Shown piece after piece: positions 45,264 to 53,616 of a DNA stretch of 64,000 bases. Origin of the DNA: an uncultured Oscillospiraceae bacterium (GTDB taxonomy: Bacteria; Bacillota; Clostridia; Oscillospirales; Ruminococcaceae); the NCBI GenBank assembly GCA_934526065.1, contig CAKSZX010000002.1, forward strand, positions 124,001 to 188,000, read 5' to 3'. Positions within the stretch are counted from its first letter, which is position 1. Every line of letters starts with the position of its first letter. Under the pieces are notes generated by a model, which was given only the letters and a program-made list of their open reading frames with translations, was not told the DNA's origin and ran no database searches. Made by a program: the position numbers and the translations under genes.

Positions 45264-46925
45264 ATGCAAATAAAGATAATAAAGAATAATATTATAAGCT
45301 GTATTTTAGCTCTTGTTCTCTGTGTTTCCACAGTGCTGTTTATATTTACCGAGTCCTTAGGCAAAACCATGGACGAACAGGCGTATTCTCAGACTATGCT
45401 TTTGGTGCACATTCTTCAAAGAGACAATATCGATCCGGTAAAAGAGTTACAAGACATAAAGGACGACATATACGGCAGAATAACTTTTGTATCTACAAGC
45501 GGTGAGGTTTTGTTTGATTCAAACTATGACCTTACCGCTTTAGAGAGCCATGCCGACAGGCAGGAGATAATAGATGCACAAGAAAAAGGAATAGGCACAA
45601 ATAAAAGGTTTTCGGTTACCTCCGGGAGAATGACATACTACTGTGCGGCTAAAATTAACAATGTAGGTGTTGTTCGTGTGGGGGTTATGGGATCCCAGCT
45701 TGCAAAAGATGTGATTTCTAACGAAATGCCTATAATAATGCTTTGTATGTGCATAATCCTTTTTATTATATATGTTTTTTCTCACGCTACCACACAAAAA
45801 ATAGTTAAAACCATAGAAGATTATGACATCGAAAATAGCGGCAGTGATATTTATCCCGAATTGTCACGGTATGTAAACCAAATAAAGCGACAGAATGACA
45901 TTATAAACAGTCAAATACAGAATATTACCGAAGAAAAGCAAAAGCTGCATAATATTTTTATGAGCATAAAAGAAGCTATTATTGTATGTGACGGGGAGTT
46001 TAATATTATTCAAACCAATAACGAGGCAGCCAGACTGTTTTCTTTAAGCGAGAACAAAGAATTTAAAACAGCGGTTCAAATCCCGGAAATTTTGCAGTCG
46101 GCAGATGCGGCAAGCAAGGGGAATGTCACGACAAAAACATTCCGGTATAAAAATTCTTGGTATCAGGTTGTTGCAAGCCCATATACCTATAACGGTGAGC
46201 AGGGGGTAATCGTTGTTGTTTCGGATATAAGCGAGCAAATTAAAAACGAAAATATAAGGCGACAATTTACCGATAACGTCACCCATGAACTTAAAACCCC
46301 ACTTACAAGTATTTTAGGTTACAGCCAGCTTATCACAAACGATATAGCTAAGGAAGAGGATATTAAAAAATTTGTTAAAATTATAGAAAACAATGCCTCT
46401 CGTTTGCTGGAAATGATAGATGATATTATAAAGATTTCAAATCTTGAAACCGGTTACGGAATAGAAAAGCTGTGGCTTTCTATGGACGAAATTGTCGATA
46501 ACGCAATTAAGCGGATCAAACCGTCGGCCGAAACTCGGAATATCCGGATAAAAACAGATATTCAGCCGGTGGAAATATTTGCCGATGAAGAACAGATGTA
46601 TCAGCTTGCACGCAATATACTCACAAATGCGGTGAAATATAACCGTGAAAACGGCAGCATATTTGTTAAATTGGAAAAATCTGATAAAAATGTTGTATTT
46701 ACCGTATCCGACACCGGCATAGGAATAGACCGCAATAATTTGGATAAGATATTTGAAAGATTTTATGTTGTTGATAAATCAAGAAATAAAAATATCTCCT
46801 CCACGGGTCTCGGTCTTGCCATAGTTAAGCATGTTGTCAAGGCGCACGATGGTACCGTTACAGTGAATTCGCAACTTGGCAAAGGCACTACGTTTGTCGT
46901 TACATTGCCTATCCAGTCAAAATAA
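45264..46925 (+). CDS. PhoR-like sensor histidine kinase
   Basis: A 553-residue membrane kinase. TM1 is near residues 9-29, an extracytoplasmic sensor of about 125 residues follows, TM2 lies at about 152-170, then a HAMP/linker-like coil and PAS domain (VCDGEFNIIQTNNEAARLFS), HisKA with H341 in FTDNVTHELKTPLTS, and a HATPase with DTGIGIDRNNLDKIFERFY and STGLGLAIVKHV. This is the PhoR arrangement. Co-transcribed with the response regulator upstream; a terminator follows its stop. The ligand is not evident. Confidence 0.92.
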   Translation: MQIKIIKNNIISCILALVLCVSTVLFIFTESLGKTMDEQAYSQTMLLVHILQRDNIDPVKELQDIKDDIYGRITFVSTSGEVLFDSNYDLTALESHADRQEIIDAQEKGIGTNKRFSVTSGRMTYYCAAKINNVGVVRVGVMGSQLAKDVISNEMPIIMLCMCIILFIIYVFSHATTQKIVKTIEDYDIENSGSDIYPELSRYVNQIKRQNDIINSQIQNITEEKQKLHNIFMSIKEAIIVCDGEFNIIQTNNEAARLFSLSENKEFKTAVQIPEILQSADAASKGNVTTKTFRYKNSWYQVVASPYTYNGEQGVIVVVSDISEQIKNENIRRQFTDNVTHELKTPLTSILGYSQLITNDIAKEEDIKKFVKIIENNASRLLEMIDDIIKISNLETGYGIEKLWLSMDEIVDNAIKRIKPSAETRNIRIKTDIQPVEIFADEEQMYQLARNILTNAVKYNRENGSIFVKLEKSDKNVVFTVSDTGIGIDRNNLDKIFERFYVVDKSRNKNISSTGLGLAIVKHVVKAHDGTVTVNSQLGKGTTFVVTLPIQSK

Positions 46926-46934
46926 ACTTTGTTT

Positions 46935-46969
46935 AATACCTGCCATATGCGGCAGGTATTTTTATGTTT
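46935..46969 (+). terminator. Intrinsic terminator after the histidine kinase gene
   Basis: Perfect 10-bp stem AATACCTGCC / GGCAGGTATT with a 6-base loop, followed by TTTATGTTT. It isolates the next operon. Confidence 0.9.
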
Positions 46970-46976
46970 CACAATT

Positions 46977-46991
46977 TGCGAACAATTCGCA
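46977..46991. promoter_or_regulatory. Upstream palindromic operator of the zinc operon
   Basis: TGCGAA-CAA-TTCGCA, a perfect 6-3-6 palindrome ending 2 bases before the -35 box. It shares its core with the downstream operator at 47025-47041. Probable binding site of the Fur-family protein encoded just downstream (inference). Confidence 0.7.
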
Positions 46992-46993
46992 TA

Positions 46994-47022
46994 TTGACAA
47001 AATTTTTATCTTGATATATAAT
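46994..47022 (+). promoter_or_regulatory. Sigma-A promoter of the zinc uptake operon
   Basis: Fully consensus TTGACA (46994-46999), 17 bases, TATAAT (47017-47022). It is bracketed by two palindromes, so binding of a repressor to both would block RNA polymerase. Confidence 0.85.
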
Positions 47023-47024
47023 AC

Positions 47025-47041
47025 TTGCGAATTATTCGCAA
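47025..47041. promoter_or_regulatory. Downstream palindromic operator of the zinc operon
   Basis: TTGCGAA-TTA-TTCGCAA, a perfect 7-3-7 palindrome covering the expected transcription start. Its centre is 49 bases from that of the upstream copy. The gene for the likely repressor starts at 47056. Confidence 0.75.
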
Positions 47042-47055
47042 ATATCAGGTGAAAA

Positions 47056-47463
47056 ATGAAAAAATATATGACAAGTCAAAGGAAAATACTTCTCGAATAT
47101 CTGTCACGGCATCACGACCGGCAAATTTCCGCAAAACAAATTGAGGAAGATTTGCGGTTGCAGGGTATAAGTCTAAGTGCCGTTTACAGAAATTTATCAG
47201 ACCTTGAAAACGAAAACTTGGTAAAGCGTTGCACAAAAGGCGGTAAAAGAGAAGTTTATTACCAATATGTAGCAGCCGAAAGCTGTAAAAATGCTTTACA
47301 TCTCACTTGTAAAATATGCGGCAGAACAACTCACATGAGCGCCGACACCACATCCGATTTTTGTTTGCGTCTTTTGGCAAGCGACGGTTTTGAGGTGGAT
47401 AAAAGTGAGACAATAATTTATGGTGTTTGCAAAAATTGCAGACAAGAAAAGGAGCCGATATGA
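47056..47463 (+). CDS. zur: Fur family metal regulator, probably Zur
   Basis: A 135-residue Fur-family repressor. The winged helix includes SAKQIEEDLRLQGISLSAVY and RNLSDLENENLV. Structural zinc Cys pairs are CKICGR and CKNCRQ. It is the first gene of an operon with a zinc ABC transporter and has palindromic operators at its promoter, so it is most likely a zinc-sensing autorepressor (Zur). Fur and PerR are the alternatives; metal choice cannot be read from sequence alone. The stop overlaps the znuA start in ATGA. The upstream gap of 86 bases holds promoter and operators. Confidence 0.88.
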   Translation: MKKYMTSQRKILLEYLSRHHDRQISAKQIEEDLRLQGISLSAVYRNLSDLENENLVKRCTKGGKREVYYQYVAAESCKNALHLTCKICGRTTHMSADTTSDFCLRLLASDGFEVDKSETIIYGVCKNCRQEKEPI

Positions 47464-48452
47464 AAAGAATTTTAAAAATTTGTTTATACACTATCGCACT
47501 GGCAGTTGCTGTTTTTATGGTAGGTTGTAAGAGCAACGACCTGCCGGTTGACGACGGCAAATTGAAAATTGTCACAACAATATTTCCCGAATATGACTGG
47601 GTTAAGCAAATAGTCGGTGACAGCAACAACCTTGACATCACTTTTCTTATGAAAAACGGCGGGGATTTGCACAGCTATTCACCCTCTGCCGAAGATATAC
47701 TGAAAATTTCGACTTGCGATATGCTTGTATATGTAGGTGGAGAATCAGATAAGTGGATTGAAGAAATTCTCGAAAACTCTGTGAACTCTAATATAAAGAC
47801 AATAAACCTTATGAATGTGCTTGGCGAAAAGGCAAAAGAGGAGGAGCTTGTCGAGGGCATGGAAGATGACGATCATGATGACCATGACGATCATGATGAC
47901 AATGATGCGGAGCTGGAATATGATGAGCATGTTTGGTTGTCCTTGGATAATGCAGAGCTTTTCGTAAAGTCAATTACAGAAAATCTTTGTGCCATAGACA
48001 GTGAAAACGCAGGAATATACAAAGCAAATTGCGAAAGATACCTTTCACAGCTGGATGCTTTAGACGATGAGTATGAAGAAGCTATCGAAAATTCAAAATA
48101 TAAAACACTTATTTTTGCAGACAGATTTCCGTTTAGATACTTAACCGATGATTACGATTTAAGTTATTATGCGGCTTTTAAGGGCTGTTCCGCTGAAACA
48201 GAAGCAAGTTTTGAAACGATTACATTTTTGGCAAACAAAGCGGACGAGTTGAATTTACCACGGATTTTGACAATTGACGGCTCCGACGGCAAAATTGCAA
48301 AAACCGTGGCGGCAACTTCTAAAAACAAAGACAGAATGATATTTTCTCTGGATTCTTTGCAATCTGTAACGGACAATGAAGTTCAGTCAGGTAAAACATA
48401 TATTAAAGCCATGGAAAGCAATCTTGAAATTCTAAAAAAGGCTTTAAACTAA
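47460..48452 (+). CDS. znuA: Zinc ABC transporter substrate-binding lipoprotein
   Basis: A 330-residue TroA/ZnuA-family cluster 9 protein. Signal peptide MKRILKICLYTIALAVAVFM is followed by VGC, a lipobox, so it is a lipoprotein on the outer face. It has the Asp/His-rich loop DDDHDDHDDHDDND (about residue 136), a hallmark of zinc binders, plus GGDLHSYSP and DEHVWLSL with the His ligands and CSAETEASFETI in the C-terminal lobe. The ATG at 47460 overlaps the zur stop, with AGGAG upstream. znuC and znuB follow. Confidence 0.93.
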   Translation: MKRILKICLYTIALAVAVFMVGCKSNDLPVDDGKLKIVTTIFPEYDWVKQIVGDSNNLDITFLMKNGGDLHSYSPSAEDILKISTCDMLVYVGGESDKWIEEILENSVNSNIKTINLMNVLGEKAKEEELVEGMEDDDHDDHDDHDDNDAELEYDEHVWLSLDNAELFVKSITENLCAIDSENAGIYKANCERYLSQLDALDDEYEEAIENSKYKTLIFADRFPFRYLTDDYDLSYYAAFKGCSAETEASFETITFLANKADELNLPRILTIDGSDGKIAKTVAATSKNKDRMIFSLDSLQSVTDNEVQSGKTYIKAMESNLEILKKALN

Positions 48453-48461
48453 GGAGTTATA

Positions 48462-49142
48462 ATGGTTCAATTAGAAGTTAAAGATTTGTCTTTGGGTTAT
48501 GATGGGGTTATACTTAAAGACAATTTGAATTTTAAAATAGAGAAGGGTGATTATGTCTGTATTTTAGGCGAAAACGGCTCGGGAAAAAGCACCCTTATGA
48601 AAACAATTTTAGGTTTAAAGAAACCTGTATCGGGGCAGGTAATCTTTGCCGATAATTCCGGGGTAACAAGTATAGGTTATCTGCCACAGCAAACAGATAT
48701 GCAAAGAGATTTTCCGGCAAGTGTAAGAGAAATCGTCCTTTCCGGCTTTCGGGCAAAAAGCGGTTTAAGACCTTTTTATACCAAAGAAGAAAAGACTACC
48801 GCAATTAAAGCCATGGAAAAAACCAATATTACAAATTTATCAAACAGATGTTACAGGGAACTTTCCGGTGGACAGCAACAACGAGTACTTTTAGCACGTG
48901 CGGTTTGTGCCGCAGATGATATTATATTTCTTGACGAACCTGTTACAGGCCTTGACCCGGATGCTACGGAAGAAATGTATAAACTGATAAAAGATTTAAA
49001 CGAAAAAGACGGTATGACGGTAATTATGATTTCACATGACATGGACTCATCATTAAGGTATGCAAACAAAATTTTAAATTTCGGAAATGAAGTTTTTTTC
49101 GGCACCAAAGATGAGTTTGTGTCCACAAGGGAGGCAAAATAA
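48462..49142 (+). CDS. znuC: Zinc ABC transporter ATP-binding protein
   Basis: A 226-residue ABC ATPase. Walker A is GENGSGKST, the signature LSGGQQQRVLLARA, Walker B IIFLDEPVTGLD, and the H-loop MISHDM. The QQTDMQRDFPASVREIVLSG region is typical of the Mn/Zn (cluster 9) family. It starts 10 bases after znuA with AAGGAG, and its stop overlaps the znuB ATG by one base. Energises zinc uptake through ZnuB. Confidence 0.95.
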   Translation: MVQLEVKDLSLGYDGVILKDNLNFKIEKGDYVCILGENGSGKSTLMKTILGLKKPVSGQVIFADNSGVTSIGYLPQQTDMQRDFPASVREIVLSGFRAKSGLRPFYTKEEKTTAIKAMEKTNITNLSNRCYRELSGGQQQRVLLARAVCAADDIIFLDEPVTGLDPDATEEMYKLIKDLNEKDGMTVIMISHDMDSSLRYANKILNFGNEVFFGTKDEFVSTREAK

Positions 49143-49990
49143 TGTCAGGAATAATTTTAACTCTCGAATATTATCTTCAATATCCTTTTGTAAGGTATGC
49201 ACTTATAGTTGGTGTACTTATCTCACTTTGTTCGGCTCTTTTAGGGGTCACATTGGTTTTAAAAAGATTTTCTTTTATAGGCGACGGCTTGTCCCACATT
49301 GCATTCGGTGCAATGGCTATTGCCTCTGTATTAAATTTTACAAATAATACACCTTTTGTTATGGCCATGACAGTTGTGTGTGCTATATTTTTGCTTAAAG
49401 CAGGACAGAATGTAAAATTAAAAGGTGATGCTGTTGTGGCAATGACATCGGTGGGAGCACTTGCCATAGGTTATTTGTTACTGAATGTGTTTTCTGTTTC
49501 GTCAAATGTTTCCGGTGATGTTTGCAGCACACTTTTCGGCTCAACATCAATACTTACCCTCAGCGCCACAGATGTCAGACTTTGCATTATCTGTGCTGTA
49601 ATAATATTTTTGATATTTATTTTGCTATACAATAAAATTTTTGCCGTAACTTTTGACGAAAATTTTGCAAAGGCCAGCGGTATAAATGCGGATATCTATA
49701 ATCTCTTAATTGCCGTTATTGTTGCCGTTATAATTGTTCTGGCTATGAACCTTGTAGGTTCTCTTTTGATTTCTGCACTTATAGTTTTTCCGTCACTGTC
49801 GGCAATGTGTCTGTTTAAAAGTTTCAAGTCTGTCACGGTGTGTTCTGTGGTTTTGTCGGTTTTCTGTTCTCTTGTCGGAATTGTTATCTCAATTTTGGCA
49901 AGTACCCCGGTAGGCTCAACGATAGTTGCCGTACAAATAGTTATGTATATAGCTTTTTCAATTATTGGCAAAATCAAAAGCGGTATATAA
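49142..49990 (+). CDS. znuB: Zinc ABC transporter permease
   Basis: A 282-residue ABC-3 family permease with about eight membrane segments. It starts LEYYLQYPFVRYALIVGVLI, with VTLVLKRFSFIGDGLSHIAF, the family loop that contacts the ATPase, and NLVGSLLISALIVFPSLSA. The ATG overlaps the znuC stop. It is followed after 3 bases by a lipoprotein gene in the same operon. Confidence 0.95.
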   Translation: MSGIILTLEYYLQYPFVRYALIVGVLISLCSALLGVTLVLKRFSFIGDGLSHIAFGAMAIASVLNFTNNTPFVMAMTVVCAIFLLKAGQNVKLKGDAVVAMTSVGALAIGYLLLNVFSVSSNVSGDVCSTLFGSTSILTLSATDVRLCIICAVIIFLIFILLYNKIFAVTFDENFAKASGINADIYNLLIAVIVAVIIVLAMNLVGSLLISALIVFPSLSAMCLFKSFKSVTVCSVVLSVFCSLVGIVISILASTPVGSTIVAVQIVMYIAFSIIGKIKSGI

Positions 49991-49993
49991 CAT

Positions 49994-50473
49994 ATGAAAT
50001 CGAAAATATTATATATTTCGGCGATTATAGCACTGATGGCTGTAACAGGTTGTTCCAAAAGCCCGGAACAGGGGAATGAACAGAGTAATTCTTTGATTTC
50101 TCGGCCAAAGGCAGAAATTACAAAAGAAAATGAAACACCGAAAGTTGATAATGACCTGACCGAGTTAAGCGGAATAATGGCATATTCCGAAGTGTTTAAT
50201 ATATTGAATAACCCGGAAGAATACTACGGCAAAACAATGCGCATAAAAGGAAAATTTAATATGCAAACCGACGAAGTTACAGGTAACACATATTATTTTT
50301 GTATAATTGCCGATGCAACCGAATGCTGTGCCGAGGGAATGGAATTTACCCCGGCAGATAAAAGTATTCAACTACCCGATATAGACCGGGAAATAACGGT
50401 AACAGGTGTGTTTGATCTGTATGAGGATAACGGTTACAAATTTTTCCATATAGCAGATGCCGTAATAGAATAG
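49994..50473 (+). CDS. Lipoprotein of the zinc operon, DUF1980/TIGR03943-like
   Basis: A 159-residue lipoprotein: signal MKSKILYISAIIALMAVTGC with the lipidated Cys at about residue 20, a low-complexity linker, then an OB-like beta domain with a Cys pair in IIADATECCAEGMEFTP. That pair resembles the CC motif of DUF1980 proteins, often zinc- or Zur-linked in Firmicutes; the match is by eye only. Being the last gene of the zur-znuACB operon, it is probably zinc-regulated and may bind zinc at the cell surface (inference). A strong terminator follows. Confidence 0.6.
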   Translation: MKSKILYISAIIALMAVTGCSKSPEQGNEQSNSLISRPKAEITKENETPKVDNDLTELSGIMAYSEVFNILNNPEEYYGKTMRIKGKFNMQTDEVTGNTYYFCIIADATECCAEGMEFTPADKSIQLPDIDREITVTGVFDLYEDNGYKFFHIADAVIE

Positions 50474-50481
50474 AATAAAAT

Positions 50482-50525
50482 AAAATGCAGAACTTTGATT
50501 GCTTCAAAAGTTCTGCATTTTTTTA
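50482..50525 (+). terminator. Intrinsic terminator of the zinc operon
   Basis: A long stem of about 14 pairs, AAATGCAGAACTTT / AAAGTTCTGCATTT, followed by T runs. It may also act on the convergent minus-strand gene. Confidence 0.9.
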
Positions 50526-50559
50526 AAAAGGAAAAATGATTATTTAATTTACAATATTA

Positions 50560-51165
50560 TCAATCCTCAAAAACAGGGTAGCCGTCTTTAAGACTTTCGT
50601 CATAGTAAGCTCTCTCGCCGCCGATAAATTTAGGACGAACTCTCGCATAGATAACATTTGCCTCGCCGATATGGTTTTGTTCAAGTCTTACAGGCACGGC
50701 AACTTTTTTAAGGTGCATACCTATAAGTGTTCCGCCTATATCCATTCCGGCATCTGCTTTGATTTCTTCAATTGCAACAGGCTGCTTAAAAGAATTATAA
50801 CAAGCCGTAGCAAAGGAACCGCCCCGTTTAGGTTGTGGTTTTACATTGACAATTTCGGCATTTGGAACAGCTTTGTGTTCAATAATAATCCGTCTGTTTA
50901 AGTGTTCACAACATTGAGCGGCAATGTAAATGCCAAGAGGGGAGAACACGCTGTCAAGTCCTTCATATATAGCCATGCCCACTTCCGGCACAGACCAACT
51001 GCCGACTTTCTTTCCTAAAGTTTCACTTGTACTGCAACCTACAACAACAATGTCGCCTTTTTTAAGCTTTGCAGCCCGTACAAGCTGTTCGGCTGCATTT
51101 ACGGCATCTTGCTTAATCTGCCGTACAACATTCAAATCATCTACTTCGTGTATTGTTCCTGCCAT
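50560..51165 (-). CDS. UPF0340 protein (TIGR01440, YwlG-like)
   Basis: A 201-residue cytoplasmic protein of the UPF0340 family, found mostly in Firmicutes. Motifs: KGDIVVVGCSTSETLGKKVG (a nucleotide-like loop), GIYIAAQCCEHLNRRIIIE, and the C-terminal DIGGTLIGMHLKKVAVPVR. Structures of the family exist, but function is unknown. It lies 23 bases downstream of the ECF transporter gene on the same strand, likely co-transcribed. Confidence 0.85.
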   Translation of the reverse strand: MAGTIHEVDDLNVVRQIKQDAVNAAEQLVRAAKLKKGDIVVVGCSTSETLGKKVGSWSVPEVGMAIYEGLDSVFSPLGIYIAAQCCEHLNRRIIIEHKAVPNAEIVNVKPQPKRGGSFATACYNSFKQPVAIEEIKADAGMDIGGTLIGMHLKKVAVPVRLEQNHIGEANVIYARVRPKFIGGERAYYDESLKDGYPVFED

Positions 51166-51188
51166 AGTAATAAAATCTCCGTATAAAA

Positions 51189-51701
51189 TTATTTTGTATT
51201 CTTTTCAAATACATCTATAAGTTTAGCACGCTTTGCAAATAAATACAACAGTGTACCTGCAATCAAACCGACTGCGCCTTGGAATATGTTACCGGGAATG
51301 CTCCGTGCTGCGCCGAGACCCTTGCCCAAAAGCAAACTTGCAAAGCCAAAGTAGCCCAAAACCATTATAACTTCTGCAACAAAGCCGGAAATTACAAGAG
51401 ATTTTGTATCGCCGCCAAGCTTTTTAAACAACAAGGCAGCTGCCAAGCCCATAAGGCCTTTGATTACAAATGTGCCAGGTACATAGTGACCGTAACCAAG
51501 CAAGAAGTCCGCAAGAGCAGAACCTACGCCACCGGCCAAAAAGCCGTAATAAGGGCCTAAAATCCAGCCGCCGAGCAAAACAAAGCAGTCGCCAAGGTTT
51601 ACATACCCGTTCATAGGTGACGGAATCCGTATAACCATGGTTGCCACACAGGATAAAGCGCAGAACATAGCTGCCATTACAAGTTTAAGTGTTTTTTTCA
51701 T
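51189..51701 (-). CDS. ECF transporter S component
   Basis: A 170-residue membrane protein with six hydrophobic segments of the ECF-S type, which captures a vitamin or its precursor and docks on a shared energising module (EcfA, EcfA', EcfT, not in this window). Family pattern: an N-terminal basic start (MKKTLKLVMAAMFCALSCVA), then NLGDCFVLLGGWILGPYYGF and GGVGSALADFLLGY. Substrate cannot be read; the region gives no vitamin biosynthesis neighbour, and no riboswitch was recognised upstream. The ATG has GGAGG upstream. Co-transcription with the UPF0340 gene is likely. Confidence 0.82.
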   Translation of the reverse strand: MKKTLKLVMAAMFCALSCVATMVIRIPSPMNGYVNLGDCFVLLGGWILGPYYGFLAGGVGSALADFLLGYGHYVPGTFVIKGLMGLAAALLFKKLGGDTKSLVISGFVAEVIMVLGYFGFASLLLGKGLGAARSIPGNIFQGAVGLIAGTLLYLFAKRAKLIDVFEKNTK

Positions 51702-51835
51702 TTTTAGTTTCCTCCGAATATCGTTTGTTTTATTGATTAAATTTTACATTCTTTTTTCCTGTGAATATAGATACTTTTTATAAACAATTAAATTTTGTAA
51801 AACAATTTGTTCATAATTTATTCATATTCATTTAA

Positions 51836-51877
51836 GAAAAAAATAGCCGAACCGATTTGCATTTCGGTTCGGTTATT
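51836..51877 (-). terminator. Intrinsic terminator of the hydrogenase operon
   Basis: Stem AATAGCCGAACCGA / TCGGTTCGGTTATT, with a run of A on the plus strand that becomes a run of T on the minus strand. It lies 21 bases past the hydA stop. Confidence 0.85.
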
Positions 51878-51897
51878 AAATATTATATTATATTATA

Positions 51898-53616
51898 TTA
51901 AATGTCCCATTCTTGATGGCTTGTGTGCAAAAGCTCATGGGCAATATGGGAATTTGGTTTTTCCAAATATTCCTCATAAACAGTCTTGATAAACGGATTT
52001 TCGTGGCTGAACCTAATTACAGACGCACTGTCCAAATTGCGTAAAGTTTTACTTCTTTCAGCCGCAAGTTCCTGCCCGTCACGAATAGGCTGTCCGCCGC
52101 CGCCTACACAACCGCCGGGGCAGGCCATAATTTCAACAAAATCATAGCTTACTTTTCCGGCTTTAATAGCTTCGATAAGCCGTCTTGCGTTGGCAAGTCC
52201 GTTTGTAACGGCAACATTAAGGGTTGCGTTTCCAACCTGTACGGTGCGCTCTTTCCAGCCATCCATGCCTCTTACGGCACTGAATTTATCGGCATCCGGG
52301 TTTTCACCGGTTATCAAATAGTGGGCGCTGCGTAAAGCTGCCTCCATAACACCGCCGCTTGTGCCAAAGATAACGCCGGCTCCTGTGCCAAGTCCCAACG
52401 GAGCGTCAAATTCCGACTCTTGAATTTTTGCAAAATCCAAACCGCCGGAGCGGAGCATACGGCAAATTTCTCTTGTGGTAAGTACGATGTCAACATCTTT
52501 TTCACTTACCGAAGAAACTTGCGGCACATCAGCCTCATATTTTTTTGCGATACATGGCATTATGGAAACGCATATGATTTTTTCCGCATCCACGCCCAAT
52601 TTTTGGGCAAAATATGTTTTTGCTATTGAGCCAAACATTTGTTGAGGTGATTTTGCCGATGATAAGTTCTTTGTAAATTCCGGATATTCGTGTTTTAAAA
52701 ATCTGATCCAACCGGGGCAGCAGCTTGTAAACATAGGCCAAGAATAGTCTTCCTTATGGCTTAATCTTTCAAGCAGTTCACTGCCTTCTTCCATAATTGT
52801 CATATCTGCGGCAAAGTCAGTGTCAAATACATAGTCAAAGCCTATTGTTCTTAAAGCTGAAACCATTTTGCCTACGGTGGCCTGTTCCCTTGTAAGTCCC
52901 AAGTCTTCACCCCAAGCGGTTCGCACTGCCGGTGCAACCTGAGCTATAACAATTTTATCCGGATCGCCTAAGGCGTCAAGAAGATTTCTTGTATCATCTC
53001 TTTCATGTAAAGCACCTACCGGGCAGTGGGTTATACACTGGCCGCACAATGCGCATTTAGTGGCATTAAAATCCGTGGTACCTCTAATACCGACGGTAGT
53101 ACGGTGGCCGGTACCGACAATATCCCAAACGCCAAGTCCCTGTACCTTTTCGCACACGCTTATACAACGCATACACTTAACGCATTTTTCACGGTCACGA
53201 ATAAGGGGAATAGATGTATCCCATTTTTTCTTTTTGTAAGTTACCTCAAAAGGAATGTCGGTTATATTTAAATCCCTGCACAAAGTTTGCAATGTGCAGT
53301 TGCCGTTTCTTACGCAACTTGTGCAGTTTGTATTGTGGGCGGAAAGGATAAGTTCAAGATTTATTCTCCTTGCGGTTCGCACTCTTGGAGAATTCGTGTA
53401 AATTACCATACCGTCTTCGGCCTGTGTGTTGCAGGCGGCGCAAAGGTTTGCGTTGCCTTCAATTTCTACAACGCATACACGGCAAGCGCCTATTTCATTT
53501 ATATCTTTTAAATAACATAAGGTTGGAATATTTATGCCTGCGCTTCTTGCGGCTTCGAGAATCGTAATACCGTTTTCCACAGTTATATTTTTACCGTCTA
53601 TAATTAAATTTACCAT
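51898..53616 (-). CDS. hydA: [FeFe] hydrogenase, modular type (HydA)
   Basis: A 572-residue hydrogenase. Order: an N-terminal 2Fe-2S ferredoxin domain (C34, C45, C48, C62), the His-Cys-type cluster (HNTNCTSCVRNGNC), two 4Fe-4S clusters (CVKCMRCISVC and CALCGQCITHC), then the H-cluster domain with TSCCPGW, MPCIAKKYEAD and MACPGGCVGGGGQP, all complete. It produces or oxidises H2 in fermentation. The ATG at 53616 is chosen because AGAGGAG lies 11 bases upstream; a TTG at 53625 has none. It overlaps the diaphorase gene by 7 bases. The maturases HydE, HydF and HydG are not in the window. Confidence 0.95.
   Translation of the reverse strand: MVNLIIDGKNITVENGITILEAARSAGINIPTLCYLKDINEIGACRVCVVEIEGNANLCAACNTQAEDGMVIYTNSPRVRTARRINLELILSAHNTNCTSCVRNGNCTLQTLCRDLNITDIPFEVTYKKKKWDTSIPLIRDREKCVKCMRCISVCEKVQGLGVWDIVGTGHRTTVGIRGTTDFNATKCALCGQCITHCPVGALHERDDTRNLLDALGDPDKIVIAQVAPAVRTAWGEDLGLTREQATVGKMVSALRTIGFDYVFDTDFAADMTIMEEGSELLERLSHKEDYSWPMFTSCCPGWIRFLKHEYPEFTKNLSSAKSPQQMFGSIAKTYFAQKLGVDAEKIICVSIMPCIAKKYEADVPQVSSVSEKDVDIVLTTREICRMLRSGGLDFAKIQESEFDAPLGLGTGAGVIFGTSGGVMEAALRSAHYLITGENPDADKFSAVRGMDGWKERTVQVGNATLNVAVTNGLANARRLIEAIKAGKVSYDFVEIMACPGGCVGGGGQPIRDGQELAAERSKTLRNLDSASVIRFSHENPFIKTVYEEYLEKPNSHIAHELLHTSHQEWDI

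Noticed and set aside
47860..47910. Repetitive GATCATGATGACCATGACGA-type tract suspected as a simple repeat or frameshift
   Set aside because: It encodes the Asp/His-rich metal-binding loop expected in ZnuA proteins, and the frame is intact through it.
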